A stretch of DNA of 64,000 nt, taken from the NCBI RefSeq assembly GCF_019933235.1, contig NZ_CP082945.1:2418001-2482000 (forward strand), read 5' to 3'. This stretch comes from Streptomyces angustmyceticus. GTDB lineage: Bacteria; Actinomycetota; Actinomycetes; Streptomycetales; Streptomycetaceae. Position 1 is the first letter of the stretch. Each line of letters opens with the position of its first letter. The position numbers and the translations under genes are program-made. Shown here in pieces: positions 32,774-45,567 of the stretch. The notes beneath the pieces were generated by a model. That model saw nothing but the letters and a program-made list of their open reading frames with translations, was not told the origin of the DNA and made no database searches.

Positions 32774-34282
32774 TTATTCCTTCGCGCCAAGGCGCTCAAG
32801 AATCAGTTCGCGCACCCGGGCCGCGTCGGCCTGGCCCCGCGTGGCCTTCATGACCGCGCCGACCAGCGCACCGGCCGCGGCCACCTTGCCACCGCGGATC
32901 TTGTCGGCGATGGCGGCGTTGGCGGCGATCGCCTCGTCGACGGCGGTGCCCAGGGCGCCCTCGTCGGAGACGACCTTCAGGCCGCGCTTCTCGACGACGG
33001 TGTCCGGGTCGCCCTCGCCGGCCAGCACGCCCTCGATGGTCTGCCGGGCCAGCTTGTCGTTGAGGGAGCCGTCCGCGACCAGCGCGGTGACCCGGGCGAC
33101 CTGCTCGGGGGTGATCGGCAGGGCGTCCAGGTCCACGCCGTCCTCGTTGGCGCGGCGGGCCAGTTCGCCCATCCACCACTTACGGGCCGAGGCGGAGTCC
33201 GCGCCGGCGTCGACGGTGGCGGTGATCAGGTCGACCGCGCCCGCGTTGAGGATCGACTGCATGTCGTGCTCGGAGACGCCCCACTCCTCGCGCAGCCGGT
33301 TGCGGCGCACCCGCGGCAGCTCGGGCAGCGCGGCCCGCAGTTCCTCGACCCACTCGCGGGAGGGGGCCACCGGCACCAGGTCCGGCTCGGGGAAGTAGCG
33401 GTAGTCCTCGGCGTTGTCCTTGATGCGGCCGGCCGTCGTGGAGCCGTCCTCCTCGTGGAAGTGCCGGGTCTCCTGGACGACGGTGCCGCCCGAGGACAGC
33501 ACCGCGGCGTGCCGCTGGATCTCGAAGCGGGCCGCACGCTCCACCGAGCGCAGGGAGTTGACGTTCTTGGTCTCCGACCGCGTACCGAACGTCTCGGTGC
33601 CCTGCGGGCGCAGCGACAGGTTCACGTCGCAGCGCATCTGGCCCATCTCCATCCGGGCCTCGGAGACGCCCAGCGCCTTGATGAGCTCGCGCAGCTCGGC
33701 GACGTACGCCTTGGCGACCTCGGGGGCCCGCTCGCCCGCGCCCTCGATGGGCTTGGTGACGATCTCGATGAGCGGGATGCCGGCGCGGTTGTAGTCCAGG
33801 AGGGAGTGCCGGGCGCCCTGGATACGGCCGGTGGCGCCGCCGATGTGGGTGGACTTGCCGGTGTCCTCCTCCATGTGGGCGCGCTCGATGTGCACCCGGA
33901 AGATCTCCCCGTCCTCCAGCTGTACGTCGAGGTAGCCGTCGAAGGCGATCGGCTCGTCGTACTGGGAGGTCTGGAAGTTCTTCGGCATGTCCGGATAGAA
34001 GTAGTTCTTCCGGGCGAAACGGCACCATTCGGCGATGGAGCAGTTCAGCGCGAGGCCGATCTTGATCGCGGACTCGACGCCGATCGCGTTGACGACGGGC
34101 AGCGAGCCGGGCATGCCCAGGCAGGTGGGGCAGGTCTGCGAGTTGGCGTCCGCGCCGAGAGTCGTGGAACACCCGCAGAACATCTTGGTCTTGGTGCCGA
34201 GCTCGACATGGACCTCCAGGCCCATGACGGGGTCGTAGGACGCGAGGGCGTCCTCGTACGACACCAGGTCAGTGACAGTCAC
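32774..34282 (-). CDS. gatB: Aspartyl/glutamyl-tRNA amidotransferase subunit B
   Basis: 502 residues, normal length. GatB binds misacylated Glu-tRNA(Gln) or Asp-tRNA(Asn), phosphorylates the side chain and receives ammonia from GatA. Recognised by MGLEVHVEL, the zinc-type cysteines in CGCSTTLG and CPTCLGMPG, and the tail with YqeY-like helical domain ending in [12 protein letters not shown]. It is last in the operon gatC-gatA-small membrane protein-gatB, ending before a strong hairpin. Streptomyces use this route because they lack a separate glutaminyl-tRNA synthetase. Confidence 0.97.
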   Translation of the reverse strand: MTVTDLVSYEDALASYDPVMGLEVHVELGTKTKMFCGCSTTLGADANSQTCPTCLGMPGSLPVVNAIGVESAIKIGLALNCSIAEWCRFARKNYFYPDMPKNFQTSQYDEPIAFDGYLDVQLEDGEIFRVHIERAHMEEDTGKSTHIGGATGRIQGARHSLLDYNRAGIPLIEIVTKPIEGAGERAPEVAKAYVAELRELIKALGVSEARMEMGQMRCDVNLSLRPQGTETFGTRSETKNVNSLRSVERAARFEIQRHAAVLSSGGTVVQETRHFHEEDGSTTAGRIKDNAEDYRYFPEPDLVPVAPSREWVEELRAALPELPRVRRNRLREEWGVSEHDMQSILNAGAVDLITATVDAGADSASARKWWMGELARRANEDGVDLDALPITPEQVARVTALVADGSLNDKLARQTIEGVLAGEGDPDTVVEKRGLKVVSDEGALGTAVDEAIAANAAIADKIRGGKVAAAGALVGAVMKATRGQADAARVRELILERLGAKE

Positions 34283-34298
34283 GGTGAAACTTTCCCTC

Positions 34299-34541
34299 TC
34301 AGCCCAGCAGGACGTCGTCGTCGCCCAGGCGCTTCAGTTCGCGGTAGAGGATCGCCAGGCCGGTGACGATCGCCGCGGCCGAGACGGCGGCGTCGATCAG
34401 GCGGAGCGTGTCGTTCTCCTGGCGGGCGAGCTTGGCCTGCTTGGCGACGCTGAGGGCGCCGAACGCGGTGCTGCCGATCGACAGGTACAGGCCGCCCTTG
34501 GACTTCTTGAAGTTCTTGGCCTTCTTGGTCATGGCGCTCAC
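34299..34541 (-). CDS. Small membrane protein between gatA and gatB
   Basis: 80-residue protein with a Lys-rich start ([12 protein letters not shown]) and two hydrophobic segments around residues 20-35 and 52-68. The GTG start at 34541 overlaps the gatA stop by four bases, with GAGGAGG ten bases upstream; an ATG at 34532 is the alternative. A gene of this size at this place is, as I recall, conserved in Streptomyces (the SCO5500 position). No function is known. Co-translation with gatA suggests constant co-expression with the amidotransferase, not necessarily a part in it. Confidence 0.78.
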   Translation of the reverse strand: MSAMTKKAKNFKKSKGGLYLSIGSTAFGALSVAKQAKLARQENDTLRLIDAAVSAAAIVTGLAILYRELKRLGDDDVLLG

Positions 34542-36031
34542 AGTGCAGGTGCCTCCTCAAGCAGCGGGTGGCCCCACTTGCCGGTGAACGCGGCCTCGAC
34601 CGCGGCACCGACCTTGTAGAGCCGGTCGTCGGCCATGGCAGGAGCGATGATCTGCAGGCCCACCGGCATCCCGTCCTCGGGAGCCAGGCCGCAGGGCAGC
34701 GACATCGCCGCGTTGCCTGCCAGGTTGGTGGGGATCGTGCACAGGTCGGCGAGGTACATCGCCATCGGGTCGTCGGCGCGCTCGCCGATCGGGAAGGCGG
34801 TGGTCGGCGTGGTCGGCGAAACGATCACGTCGACCCGCTCGAAGGCCTTCTCGAAGTCACGGGTGATCAGCGTCCGCACCTTCTGGGCGGAGCCGTAGTA
34901 CGCGTCGTAGTAGCCGGAGCTGAGCGCGTACGTGCCGAGCATGATCCGGCGCTTGACCTCGGGACCGAAGCCGGCCTCGCGGGTCAGGGCCGTGACGTCC
35001 TCGGCGGACTTGGTGCCGTCGTCGCCGACCCGCAGGCCGTAGCGCATGGCGTCGAAGCGGGCCAGGTTGGAGGAGCACTCCGAGGGCGCGATCAGGTAGT
35101 ACGCGGACAGCGCCAGGTCGAAGGACGGGCAGTCCAGCTCGACGATCTCGGCGCCCAGCTCCTTCAGCAGCTCGACGGACTCGTCGAAGCGCTGGATGAC
35201 GCCGGCCTGGTAGCCCTCGCCGCGGAACTGCTTGACGACGCCGACGCGCATGCCCTCGACGCTGCCGTTGCGGGCCGCCTCGACGACCGGCGGGACCGGC
35301 GCGTCGATGGAGGTGGAGTCCAGCGGGTCGTGACCGGCGATGACCTCGTGGAGCAGCGCCGCGTCCAGGACCGTACGGGCGCACGGGCCGCCCTGGTCCA
35401 GGGAGGACGAGAAGGCCACCATGCCGTAGCGGGAGACGCCGCCGTAGGTGGGCTTGACGCCGACCGTGCCGGTGACGGACGCGGGCTGGCGGATGGAACC
35501 GCCGGTGTCCGTGCCGATGGCGAGCGGGGCCTCGTAGGAGGCGAGGGCGGCGCTGGAGCCGCCGCCGGAGCCGCCGGGGATCTTGGTGAGGTCCCAGGGG
35601 TTGCCGGTCGGGCCGTAGGCGCTGTTCTCGGTGGAGGACCCCATGGCGAACTCGTCCATGTTGGTCTTGCCGAGGATGACGACGTCGGCGGCCTTGAGCT
35701 TCTTGGTCAGCGTCGCGTCGTACGGCGGGAGCCAGCCTTCGAGGATCTTCGAGCCGACGGTGGTGGGCACGCCCTCCGTCGTGAAGATGTCCTTGAGCGC
35801 GAGCGGGACACCGGCCAGCGGGCCGAGCTTCTCGCCGCGGGCGCGCTTCTCGTCCACGGCGCGGGCCTGGGCGAGCGCGCCCTCGCGGTCGACGTGCAGG
35901 AAGGCGTGCACCTTCTCGTCGACGGCCTCGATGCGCGCCAGATGGGCCTCGGTCACCTCGACGGCGGTGACCTCGCCGGCGGCGATCTTCGCCGCGATCT
36001 CGGCGGCCGTGAGCTTGATCAGGTCTGCCAT
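34538..36031 (-). CDS. gatA: Aspartyl/glutamyl-tRNA amidotransferase subunit A
   Basis: 497-residue amidase-signature enzyme that frees ammonia from glutamine for GatB. The catalytic Lys is in GKTNMDEF, followed by the Gly/Ser-rich signature [12 protein letters not shown] with the cis-Ser, and the Ser nucleophile in [11 protein letters not shown]. The ATG at 36031 ([13 protein letters not shown]) is chosen because the open frame upstream runs over the gatC end and lacks similarity. Downstream it is coupled by a four-base overlap to the small membrane protein. Confidence 0.97.
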   Translation of the reverse strand: MADLIKLTAAEIAAKIAAGEVTAVEVTEAHLARIEAVDEKVHAFLHVDREGALAQARAVDEKRARGEKLGPLAGVPLALKDIFTTEGVPTTVGSKILEGWLPPYDATLTKKLKAADVVILGKTNMDEFAMGSSTENSAYGPTGNPWDLTKIPGGSGGGSSAALASYEAPLAIGTDTGGSIRQPASVTGTVGVKPTYGGVSRYGMVAFSSSLDQGGPCARTVLDAALLHEVIAGHDPLDSTSIDAPVPPVVEAARNGSVEGMRVGVVKQFRGEGYQAGVIQRFDESVELLKELGAEIVELDCPSFDLALSAYYLIAPSECSSNLARFDAMRYGLRVGDDGTKSAEDVTALTREAGFGPEVKRRIMLGTYALSSGYYDAYYGSAQKVRTLITRDFEKAFERVDVIVSPTTPTTAFPIGERADDPMAMYLADLCTIPTNLAGNAAMSLPCGLAPEDGMPVGLQIIAPAMADDRLYKVGAAVEAAFTGKWGHPLLEEAPAL

Positions 36032-36129
36032 AGCCCTTGCTTCTTCGTTCGCTTCTCCGCCCGCGCGGCGCAGAGGTGCGGCTTTCGCGGTCGAGTGCGG
36101 CCCGGCGGCCGCGCGCGCGTCGCTCACGG

Positions 36130-36426
36130 TCACTCCTCCCCCAGGATCTGCGGCACCTTGAAACGCTGCTGCTCCTGGGCCGGGGCGCCGGAGAGCGCCT
36201 GCTCGGGGGTCAGCGACGGACGGACCTCGTCCGGCCGCATGACGTTGGTCAGGGGCAGCGGGTGGGAGGTCGGCGGTACGTCTTGGTCGGCGACCTCGGA
36301 GACGCGGGCGACCGCGCCGATGATGTCGTCGAGCTGTCCGGCGAAGTGGTCGAGCTCTTCTGCCTTCAGCTCCAGACGTGCCAGCCGGGCGAGGTGGGCG
36401 ACCTCCTCGCGCGTGATGCCAGGCAT
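36130..36426 (-). CDS. gatC: Aspartyl/glutamyl-tRNA amidotransferase subunit C
   Basis: 98 residues, the usual length. GatC wraps the GatA/GatB interface and stabilises the complex. Recognised by the N-terminal [20 protein letters not shown] and by [16 protein letters not shown]. First gene of the operon; about 100 bp separates it from gatA. Confidence 0.96.
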   Translation of the reverse strand: MPGITREEVAHLARLARLELKAEELDHFAGQLDDIIGAVARVSEVADQDVPPTSHPLPLTNVMRPDEVRPSLTPEQALSGAPAQEQQRFKVPQILGEE

Positions 36427-36994
36427 GCAGCGATCCTCTGGTGTTCTGGGCGGAGTGTTCCGGGCGGAGAGTCCAGGAGGAGCCTTCTCGTCGAATGCTC
36501 CTGTGAACTTTTCCGGCCCAATCCTATGGCGTACGGAAGAGCTGCCGCGAAACCGTTTCGCCGGGGGCGGCCGTGATCACCGGGAGGCCGGCGTTTTCCC
36601 GATCCGCCGGAGGTGCGCGACGGGCCCCGGGGAGGCCGGGGCGGGGGCGGCTCGTCCCGGGCCTCCGGCTTCCGCCCTCAATCCTGCCGCCCCTGCTCGT
36701 GCGCGTGCCGCTCTTCCTCCAGCGGCTGTGGCTGTTGCTGCCGCTGCTCGTCCTCGACGGACGCGGGGCCACCGCCGGGGACGTCACCGGCATCGGGGAC
36801 GCCGCCGCCGTCGGGCGCGTCACCGCCGTCGGGTACGCCGCCGCGGCCGGACAGGTCGGTCTCGCCGGACGCGTCGCTGCCCTCGGCCGCGTCACCGCCG
36901 CCGGACGCGTCAGTGGCACCGGACGCCTCGGAGGCGCTCGCGGGGGTCTGTGCAGGTGCTTCGGAGCGGGGACACGGGACGGCCGGTGGCCGGG
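36427..36994. other. Intergenic region with relic-like reading frame after rmdB
   Basis: 568 bp between rmdB and gatC. The gatC promoter must lie in the low-numbered part, where nothing distinctive is seen. From 36994 down to a TGA at 36678-36680 the minus strand holds an open frame, one base off the rmdB frame, encoding an acidic low-complexity sequence rich in Asp, Gly, Ser and Glu, then a Gln/Glu/His-rich end. Codon use is strongly coding-like but there is no start codon. It could be a former C-terminal extension of RmdB lost by frameshift. Confidence 0.45.
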
Positions 36995-39103
36995 TCAGTT
37001 CAGGACCTGTCCCGAAGGGCGCTGGGCGGCCTTCTCCGCCGCCAGGGCGGCCGTCTCCGATTCACGCTGCCAGCCGCGTTCGCCGCGGGCTCTGAGCCAA
37101 GCCGTGGTCTCGTCGGGTGGCATCGCGGCGGCCACCAGCCAGCCCTGTACGGCGTCGCAGCCGAGGTCGCGCAGCCGCTCCCAGGTCTCGTCGTCCTCGA
37201 CGCCCTCGGCGACGACCAGGAGGCCGAGGGAGTGCGCGAGGTCGAGGGTGCAGCGGACGATCTCGGCGTCCTCGTTGTCGACGGCCAGCCGGGCCACGAA
37301 CGAGCGGTCGATCTTCAGCTCGCTGACCGGGAGCCGCCGCAAGTGGACGAGGGAGGAGTAGCCGGTGCCGAAGTCGTCGAGGGACATCTTCACGCCGTGC
37401 GCGGTGAGCCCGGCCAGGGTGTCGGCGGCCCGCTGCGGGTCCTCCAGGAGGACGTGCTCGGTGATCTCCAGCTGGAGGGCGCCCGGGGGGACGCGGTGCC
37501 GGGCGAGCCGGGCCGCGACCGCGCCGGCGAAGCCCGGGGAGTGCACATCGCGCGGGGAGACGTTGACGGCGACCGGCACCTCCAGGCCCATCGCGCGCCA
37601 GCGCGCCACCTGGGCGAGCGCCGTCTCCAGGACGTACTCCGTCAGCCGCGGCATCAGCCCGGAGGACTCGGCGATGGCGATGAACTCGTCCGGTGGCACC
37701 CGGCCGCGGTCCGGATGCACCCAGCGGACCAGTGCCTCCAGCCCGGCGACATGGCCGTCGAAGCCGACCTTGGGCTGGTAGTGCAGTTCGACGTCGCCGG
37801 CGTCCAGGGCCCGGCGCAGATCGCCCAACAGGCCGAGGCGGTCGGGGGTGTTGCCATCCCGCTTGGCCTCGTAGAGCTCGACGCCGCTGCGGTCCCGCTT
37901 GGCCTGGTACATGGCCACGTCGGCGCGGCGCAGCAGCCCTTCGGCGTCGAGGGCGTGGTCGGGGAAGACGGCGACCCCCGCGCTGGCCTCGAGCACGAGG
38001 GTCAGTCCGTCGAGGTCGAGCGGGGAGCCGAGGGCGGCGACGAGGTTGCGGGCCACCCGCTGGGAACTCGTGAGGGAGTCGGTGGTGGGCAGCAGGACGG
38101 CGAACTCGTCGCCGCCGAGCCGGGCGGCCTCGGCGCCGCGCGGGAGGGCGTGCCGCAGGCGGTCGGCGATCTGCAGCAGCAGACGGTCGCCGGCGAGGTG
38201 CCCGAGGGTGTCGTTGACGGAGCGGAACCGGTCCAGGTCGATGAGGACCAGCGCCGAGCGGGAGCCCACCCGTTCGGCGTCGTCCAGCGCGGTCCAGGTG
38301 CGCTCCAGCAGCCACTGGCGGTTGGGCAGGCCGGTGAGCGGGTCGCGCAACTGCTCCTCGGCGCGGGCGCGGGCGATCCAGAGGGTGGAGTCCAGCGCGA
38401 TCAGCGGGACCGCGAACAGCGGGAGCAGCAGCGGGGCGTGGAGCGCGCAGACGGCAATCAGCGGGGAGATGCCGAGCAGGGCGATGCCGACGAGCGCCTG
38501 GCGCAGTACGGCCGTTCGGGGGATGGCGGGCAGCTGGCCGGTGCGCGGGGCGAGGCTGAGCCACAACAGGCCGCGGCTGACGAAGAGGTAGCCGGCGGCG
38601 GTGACGACGACCTCGGGGAGGACGGCGAGGTTCCAGGCCGGCGGGCTCCAGGGGTGGCGGACGCCGGAGGCCACGCCGAACGCGGCGAGGCCGAGCGCCG
38701 CGGCGCCGATGCCGAGGATGTCCACGGCACCGTGCACCACGGCCTGCCGCCAGCGGTGCCGCCGGGCGGCACCGACGAGGACGACGACGGAGAGGCTGAC
38801 GAGGGTGGCGGGCACCCAGCCGTAGAGCAGCAGGACGGCCAGGGCCAGGGCGGCGCCGGAGCCCGTGCCGCCCCACCAGCGGTCCCGGCCGAGGGCGACC
38901 AGGTGGCCGACGATGATGCCGGTGAGGATCGCCAGCGACCAGCCTATGGAGCCGCTGGGGAACAGCGCGTCACCTTCGCCGAGGGTGACGATGACGCCCG
39001 TGGCGAGCGCGAGGCCCGCCACGAGGACGATGGTTCCGGGCAGCGCGGGCACGACGAGCCGCCGGAGCCGCGACGCCGGAGCGGCGCTGTCGGTCGGTTT
39101 CAT
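36995..39103 (-). CDS. rmdB: Membrane-bound GGDEF-EAL c-di-GMP enzyme (RmdB-like)
   Basis: 702-residue bifunctional protein: six or so membrane helices (residues 15-205), then GGDEF and EAL domains. GGDEF is intact at 330-334. The EAL domain looks active: EAL at 456-458, NVS, EITE, DDFGTG, KIDRSF and AEGVE are all present. In S. coelicolor the protein at this place (SCO5495, RmdB) is, as I recall, a c-di-GMP phosphodiesterase needed for normal development. The ATG at 39103 follows GAGAGGG and starts just before the first helix. It contrasts with the cdgF-like protein at the window start, whose EAL residues are lost. Confidence 0.92.
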   Translation of the reverse strand: MKPTDSAAPASRLRRLVVPALPGTIVLVAGLALATGVIVTLGEGDALFPSGSIGWSLAILTGIIVGHLVALGRDRWWGGTGSGAALALAVLLLYGWVPATLVSLSVVVLVGAARRHRWRQAVVHGAVDILGIGAAALGLAAFGVASGVRHPWSPPAWNLAVLPEVVVTAAGYLFVSRGLLWLSLAPRTGQLPAIPRTAVLRQALVGIALLGISPLIAVCALHAPLLLPLFAVPLIALDSTLWIARARAEEQLRDPLTGLPNRQWLLERTWTALDDAERVGSRSALVLIDLDRFRSVNDTLGHLAGDRLLLQIADRLRHALPRGAEAARLGGDEFAVLLPTTDSLTSSQRVARNLVAALGSPLDLDGLTLVLEASAGVAVFPDHALDAEGLLRRADVAMYQAKRDRSGVELYEAKRDGNTPDRLGLLGDLRRALDAGDVELHYQPKVGFDGHVAGLEALVRWVHPDRGRVPPDEFIAIAESSGLMPRLTEYVLETALAQVARWRAMGLEVPVAVNVSPRDVHSPGFAGAVAARLARHRVPPGALQLEITEHVLLEDPQRAADTLAGLTAHGVKMSLDDFGTGYSSLVHLRRLPVSELKIDRSFVARLAVDNEDAEIVRCTLDLAHSLGLLVVAEGVEDDETWERLRDLGCDAVQGWLVAAAMPPDETTAWLRARGERGWQRESETAALAAEKAAQRPSGQVLN

Positions 39104-39259
39104 TCCGATCCCTCTCACAGCCGGCTGTGCCCGCGCCACGGCAGGCGCACTCCTCAACAGTAGGCCGCGGAGGGCCGCCACGGGCAGCGATCGGTGACGG
39201 TTGCCCGAATGCGACCCGGCGTCGCGGATCAATCTGGTATGCGCCGATGAGGTGACACC

Positions 39260-42521
<3,262 letters not shown>

Positions 42522-42698
42522 CCAGGCAGGGTATGCGGCGGCACGCCGGCCGGGGTGCGCCAGGTGCACGGACCGGCCGGCGCAGGGGGCGGGCGGCGGG
42601 GAGCGTCCGATACGGGGGCGAAGCGGGCCGTACCGAACCCGTACGGACCGCGGCACGCCGGACGCTCCGGCCGCCGCACCGGGGCCCGTGTACGCCCC

Positions 42699-44120
42699 TC
42701 ACGCCCGGGTGCGGATGCCCAGCCGGCCGACCACCGCGGCGACGGCCAGCGCGCCCGCGGCCAGCGCGAAGGCCCAGGCGGCACCCCGGTGGCCGCCGCC
42801 CGCGCCCGCCAGCACCGCGCCCATGCCCGCGATGCCGACCAGGGAGCCGATCTGGCGGTTGGCGTTGAGGGTGGCGCTGCCGATGTCGGCGTGCTCGCGG
42901 CCCGCGGCCGCCATCAGCACTCCGGTCATCGCCGGGGAGCTGACCCCGCCGCCGAGGTTGCCGACCGCCAGCACCACCGCGAGCACCCAGTACGGCAGGC
43001 CGGGCGAGAGGATCAGGAACAGCAGGGCGTAGCCCGCGGCGGAGAGCGCCAGAGAGGCGGTCAGCGCGGCCCGGTTGCCGACCCGCGGCCCGAACCGGGC
43101 ATAGAGGATGTTGCCGAACGGGAGGACCAGCACGGCCGGCAGCATCTGCAGCCCCGCCGCCACGGGGCTCGCGCCGCGCGCGCTCTGCAGGAAGAGGCCG
43201 AGGACGAACAGCACCCCGTAGAAGGCGAAGTTGAAGAGGAAGCCGACCGCATTGGCCGCGGTGAAGCCGCTGTCCGCGAAGAGCGCGACCGGCAGGACCG
43301 GGACGCGGGCGGCCCGCTCGCGCAGGACGAATCCGGCCGTCGCCAGTACCGCGACCCCGGCCGCCCCCAGGACCGGCGGGGCGGACCAGCCCTGGGCGGG
43401 CCCCTCGATGAGCGCGTAGCTCAGCGACCCGAGGGCGAGCAGTCCCAGGACGTGACCGCTGCCGCCGAGCGCCGTGCCGCGCGCCGGGACGGCCGCGACG
43501 ACCCGCCGGGTGAGCAGCAGGCCCACCACTCCGATGGGGAGGTTGACGAGGAAGATGCTGCGCCAGCCGAACGCGCCCACCAGGAGGCCGCCGAGGGTCG
43601 GTGCCAGCCCGACGGAGGTGGAGACGATCGCCGACCAGATGCCGAGGATCCTCGCCCGGCGGGCCGGCTCCGGGAAGGCGTGCATCAGCAACGACAGCGA
43701 GCTCGGCATGAAGAGCGCCGCGCCCGCGCCCTGGGTGAAGCGGGCGGCCACCAGGGCGGTGCCGTCCGGAGCGGCGGCGCCCAGCAGGGACGCGGCGGTG
43801 AACACGGCGAGCCCGACGAGGTAGATCCGGCGGGCGCCGAAACGCTTCGCCAGCGAGCCCGCGAGCAGCAGCAGCGCGGCGAAGGCGAGGACATAGCCGT
43901 CGACGACCCAGGTGAGGCCGGACATGGTCAGCCCGAGCCGGGCCCGCAGGTCTCCCGCGGCGACGTTCATGATGCCGGTGTCGAGGCTCGCCATCACGAA
44001 CCCGAGTGCCAGGACGAGGAGTTGGAGGCCGCTGCGGGGGTGCGGCCGGGGCGCCGGGGAGTCGCCACCGGCTCGGACCGGGCTCGCGGCCGCACGGGTC
44101 GCGCGCTTCTCAATGATCAT
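42699..44120 (-). CDS. MFS drug-efflux transporter (DHA2-like)
   Basis: 473-residue major facilitator with 12-14 predicted helices. The N-terminal motif ASLDTGIMNVAAGDL and the A-loop motif LAGSLAKRFGARRIYLVGL, plus the motif-C-like SVGLAPTLGGLL, mark a drug/proton antiporter. A MarR-type gene lies upstream on the same strand and an AT-rich dyad precedes the start, so repression by that MarR and induction by a toxic compound are likely. The ATG at 44120 starts close to helix 1; no strong ribosome site is visible. Confidence 0.9.
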   Translation of the reverse strand: MIIEKRATRAAASPVRAGGDSPAPRPHPRSGLQLLVLALGFVMASLDTGIMNVAAGDLRARLGLTMSGLTWVVDGYVLAFAALLLLAGSLAKRFGARRIYLVGLAVFTAASLLGAAAPDGTALVAARFTQGAGAALFMPSSLSLLMHAFPEPARRARILGIWSAIVSTSVGLAPTLGGLLVGAFGWRSIFLVNLPIGVVGLLLTRRVVAAVPARGTALGGSGHVLGLLALGSLSYALIEGPAQGWSAPPVLGAAGVAVLATAGFVLRERAARVPVLPVALFADSGFTAANAVGFLFNFAFYGVLFVLGLFLQSARGASPVAAGLQMLPAVLVLPFGNILYARFGPRVGNRAALTASLALSAAGYALLFLILSPGLPYWVLAVVLAVGNLGGGVSSPAMTGVLMAAAGREHADIGSATLNANRQIGSLVGIAGMGAVLAGAGGGHRGAAWAFALAAGALAVAAVVGRLGIRTRA

Positions 44121-44180
44121 GCATTTAGTTAAAGCTGTAGCTATATCGGCGCGCAATGATGACAGCTATAACTTTACTGA
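44121..44180. promoter_or_regulatory. AT-rich inverted element, probable MarR operator
   Basis: Two inverted copies of a 17-base element (GTTAAAGCTGTAGCTAT at 44128-44144; ACAGCTATAACTTTACT at 44162-44178 as its inverted relative, 13 of 17 matching). They lie directly upstream of the MFS start in otherwise GC-rich DNA. Position and size fit the operator/promoter for the neighbouring MarR protein. Confidence 0.6.
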
Positions 44181-44305
44181 ACGCATACGAAGCCGCGGGG
44201 CGGCGGCCGAGAAAGCACGAGAAAGCAGCGGAGGGGGCGCGGGGAGCCGCATGGGCGCCGCGCGGGAGTGGAGCCGTATGCGGGGCCGCGGGCCGGGCCG
44301 CGTAC

Positions 44306-44345
44306 GCGCCGAGGCCCCGGGGCATCCACCCCGGGGCCTCGGCGC
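44306..44345. terminator. 17-bp perfect hairpin between marR and MFS genes
   Basis: GCGCCGAGGCCCCGGGG, loop CATCCA, and the exact complement. It lies 19 bp after the MarR stop, so the MFS gene needs its own promoter, in line with the operator-like element next to it. Confidence 0.8.
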
Positions 44346-44363
44346 GGCACTACGGCGGCGGCG

Positions 44364-44804
44364 TCAGGCGCCCCGTCCCAGCGCCTTCAGCAGGCCGTCG
44401 CGCAGCGCGGCGCGCTCCTCGTGCGAGAGGTGGTCGAGGGGCGAGGCGGTCCCCATCCGTCGCAGCAGATCCAGCCGCAACTCCCGCCCCGCGTCGGTGA
44501 GTACGAGCTGCTTGGCCCGCCCGTCCAAGGGGTGCGGCCGGCGCACGACCATGCCCTGTTTCTCCAGCTTGGAGATGACATAGGTGACATTCGGCGGCTC
44601 GCAGCACAGCACCCCGGCCAGCTCGCGCGCGGTCTTCGGCTCGCCGAGCTCCTCCAGCGCCTTGGCCTGCGTCGGCGTCAGATCGAGTTCGGCGATCCGG
44701 CCGCGCTGATGGGCGTCGAGGCGACGGCTCAGTTCCGTCACGAGCCCGCGGATCTCCCGGAACCCGCACCCCGCCGCCGCGGTCGACTTCGCTTCAGTGG
44801 TCAC
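44364..44804 (-). CDS. MarR family transcriptional regulator
   Basis: 146-residue winged-helix dimeric repressor. Recognised by LTPTQAKALEELGEPKTARELAGVL (helix 2-3 region), recognition helix NVTYVISKLEKQGMV, and the wing RRPHPLDGRAKQLVLTDAG. The GTG at 44804 is the only sensible start. It carries two adjacent cysteines (VLCCEP) at the edge of the DNA-binding domain, which might make it redox sensitive. Located upstream of and on the same strand as an MFS exporter, a classic repressor/efflux arrangement. Confidence 0.92.
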   Translation of the reverse strand: MTTEAKSTAAAGCGFREIRGLVTELSRRLDAHQRGRIAELDLTPTQAKALEELGEPKTARELAGVLCCEPPNVTYVISKLEKQGMVVRRPHPLDGRAKQLVLTDAGRELRLDLLRRMGTASPLDHLSHEERAALRDGLLKALGRGA

Positions 44805-45105
44805 TCATGCAGCGTACGTCGCCGCGCGCGAGAACGGCCGGGGGCGGCCCCGCGGCCCGGACACCCCGAGCCGCCGGGTGCCGTGGCCCACGGGCGGGAG
44901 GGCGGCTCGCCCCTGAAGCCCTCGGCCCGCGACCACTACGGGTCAGCCCCCGCCGGCCCCTGAAACGGACCGGCGCGCGGCTCGTCCGGCCGAACGATGA
45001 ACGGGCCGCGGCCGGACCGGATCCTGGTGACGGCCGTCCGCGGGACCGCCGGCGGCACGGGAAACAGCGGCCGAAGAAGCAGCACACGAAACCGGAAGGA
45101 CCCTC
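44805..45105. other. Intergenic region between marR and membrane protein
   Basis: 301 bp between divergent starts. Short open frames on both strands are Arg/Pro/Gly-rich and lack ribosome sites; none is taken as a gene. No clear promoter or dyad seen. Confidence 0.45.
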
Positions 45106-45549
45106 ATGACCACGCACCGGACGGACCCGGCCGGGCCCTCGGACGGCCTCCTGCGTCACCCGCGCGCCCAGCGGGCGTTACGCGGCGCCAAGCTGCTCGT
45201 CGGTTGTTACGCCGGCCTCAGCGCGCTCACGCTGTGCGCCGTCTATGTACTGCGCCACCACCCCGACTTGGTGACCGGCGCCGTCTGGATCCGGGTGGTC
45301 ATCGTCGTCGCCACGTCCCTGCTCATGACGTCGTTCGCCGCCCGGACGGCCCGCGGCCACCGCCGGTCCTACCTCCGGCTGCGTCTGGCCTCGGCCGTCA
45401 TGGCGGCGGCCATCGCGGTCATCGTCGCGCTGCCCGGCGGCTTCCCGACGTGGCTGAAGCTGGAACAGGGCGTGTGCGGCGCCCTGTTGCTCGGCGTCGT
45501 CATGATCGTGAACGGCAGGCGGCTGCGGGCGGCGTTCGCCTCCCGCTAG
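45106..45549 (+). CDS. Small integral membrane protein (TTA codon)
   Basis: 147-residue protein with four predicted helices after a 30-residue soluble start, ending with a short basic tail. Start ATG 45106 with GGAAGGA upstream. Codon 25 is TTA, so translation may depend on the bldA tRNA. Its layout (hydrophobic segments at about 28-48, 57-77, 87-110 and 120-138) resembles small four-helix membrane proteins of unknown role. Convergent with the SDR gene, 18 bp between stops. Confidence 0.75.
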   Translation: MTTHRTDPAGPSDGLLRHPRAQRALRGAKLLVGCYAGLSALTLCAVYVLRHHPDLVTGAVWIRVVIVVATSLLMTSFAARTARGHRRSYLRLRLASAVMAAAIAVIVALPGGFPTWLKLEQGVCGALLLGVVMIVNGRRLRAAFASR

Positions 45550-45567
45550 GACAGCCGCCTCCGGGGC

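Noticed and set aside
34568..39163. Very long open frame (1531 codons) on the plus strand
   Set aside because: It lies antisense to gatA, gatC and rmdB, which have clear motifs. Its own product is Gly/Val/Arg/Ala-rich with no domain. GC bias opens such frames.
44807..45109. 100-codon plus-strand open frame before the small membrane protein
   Set aside because: Arg/Gly/Pro-rich with no ribosome site, and overlaps the real start at 45106.
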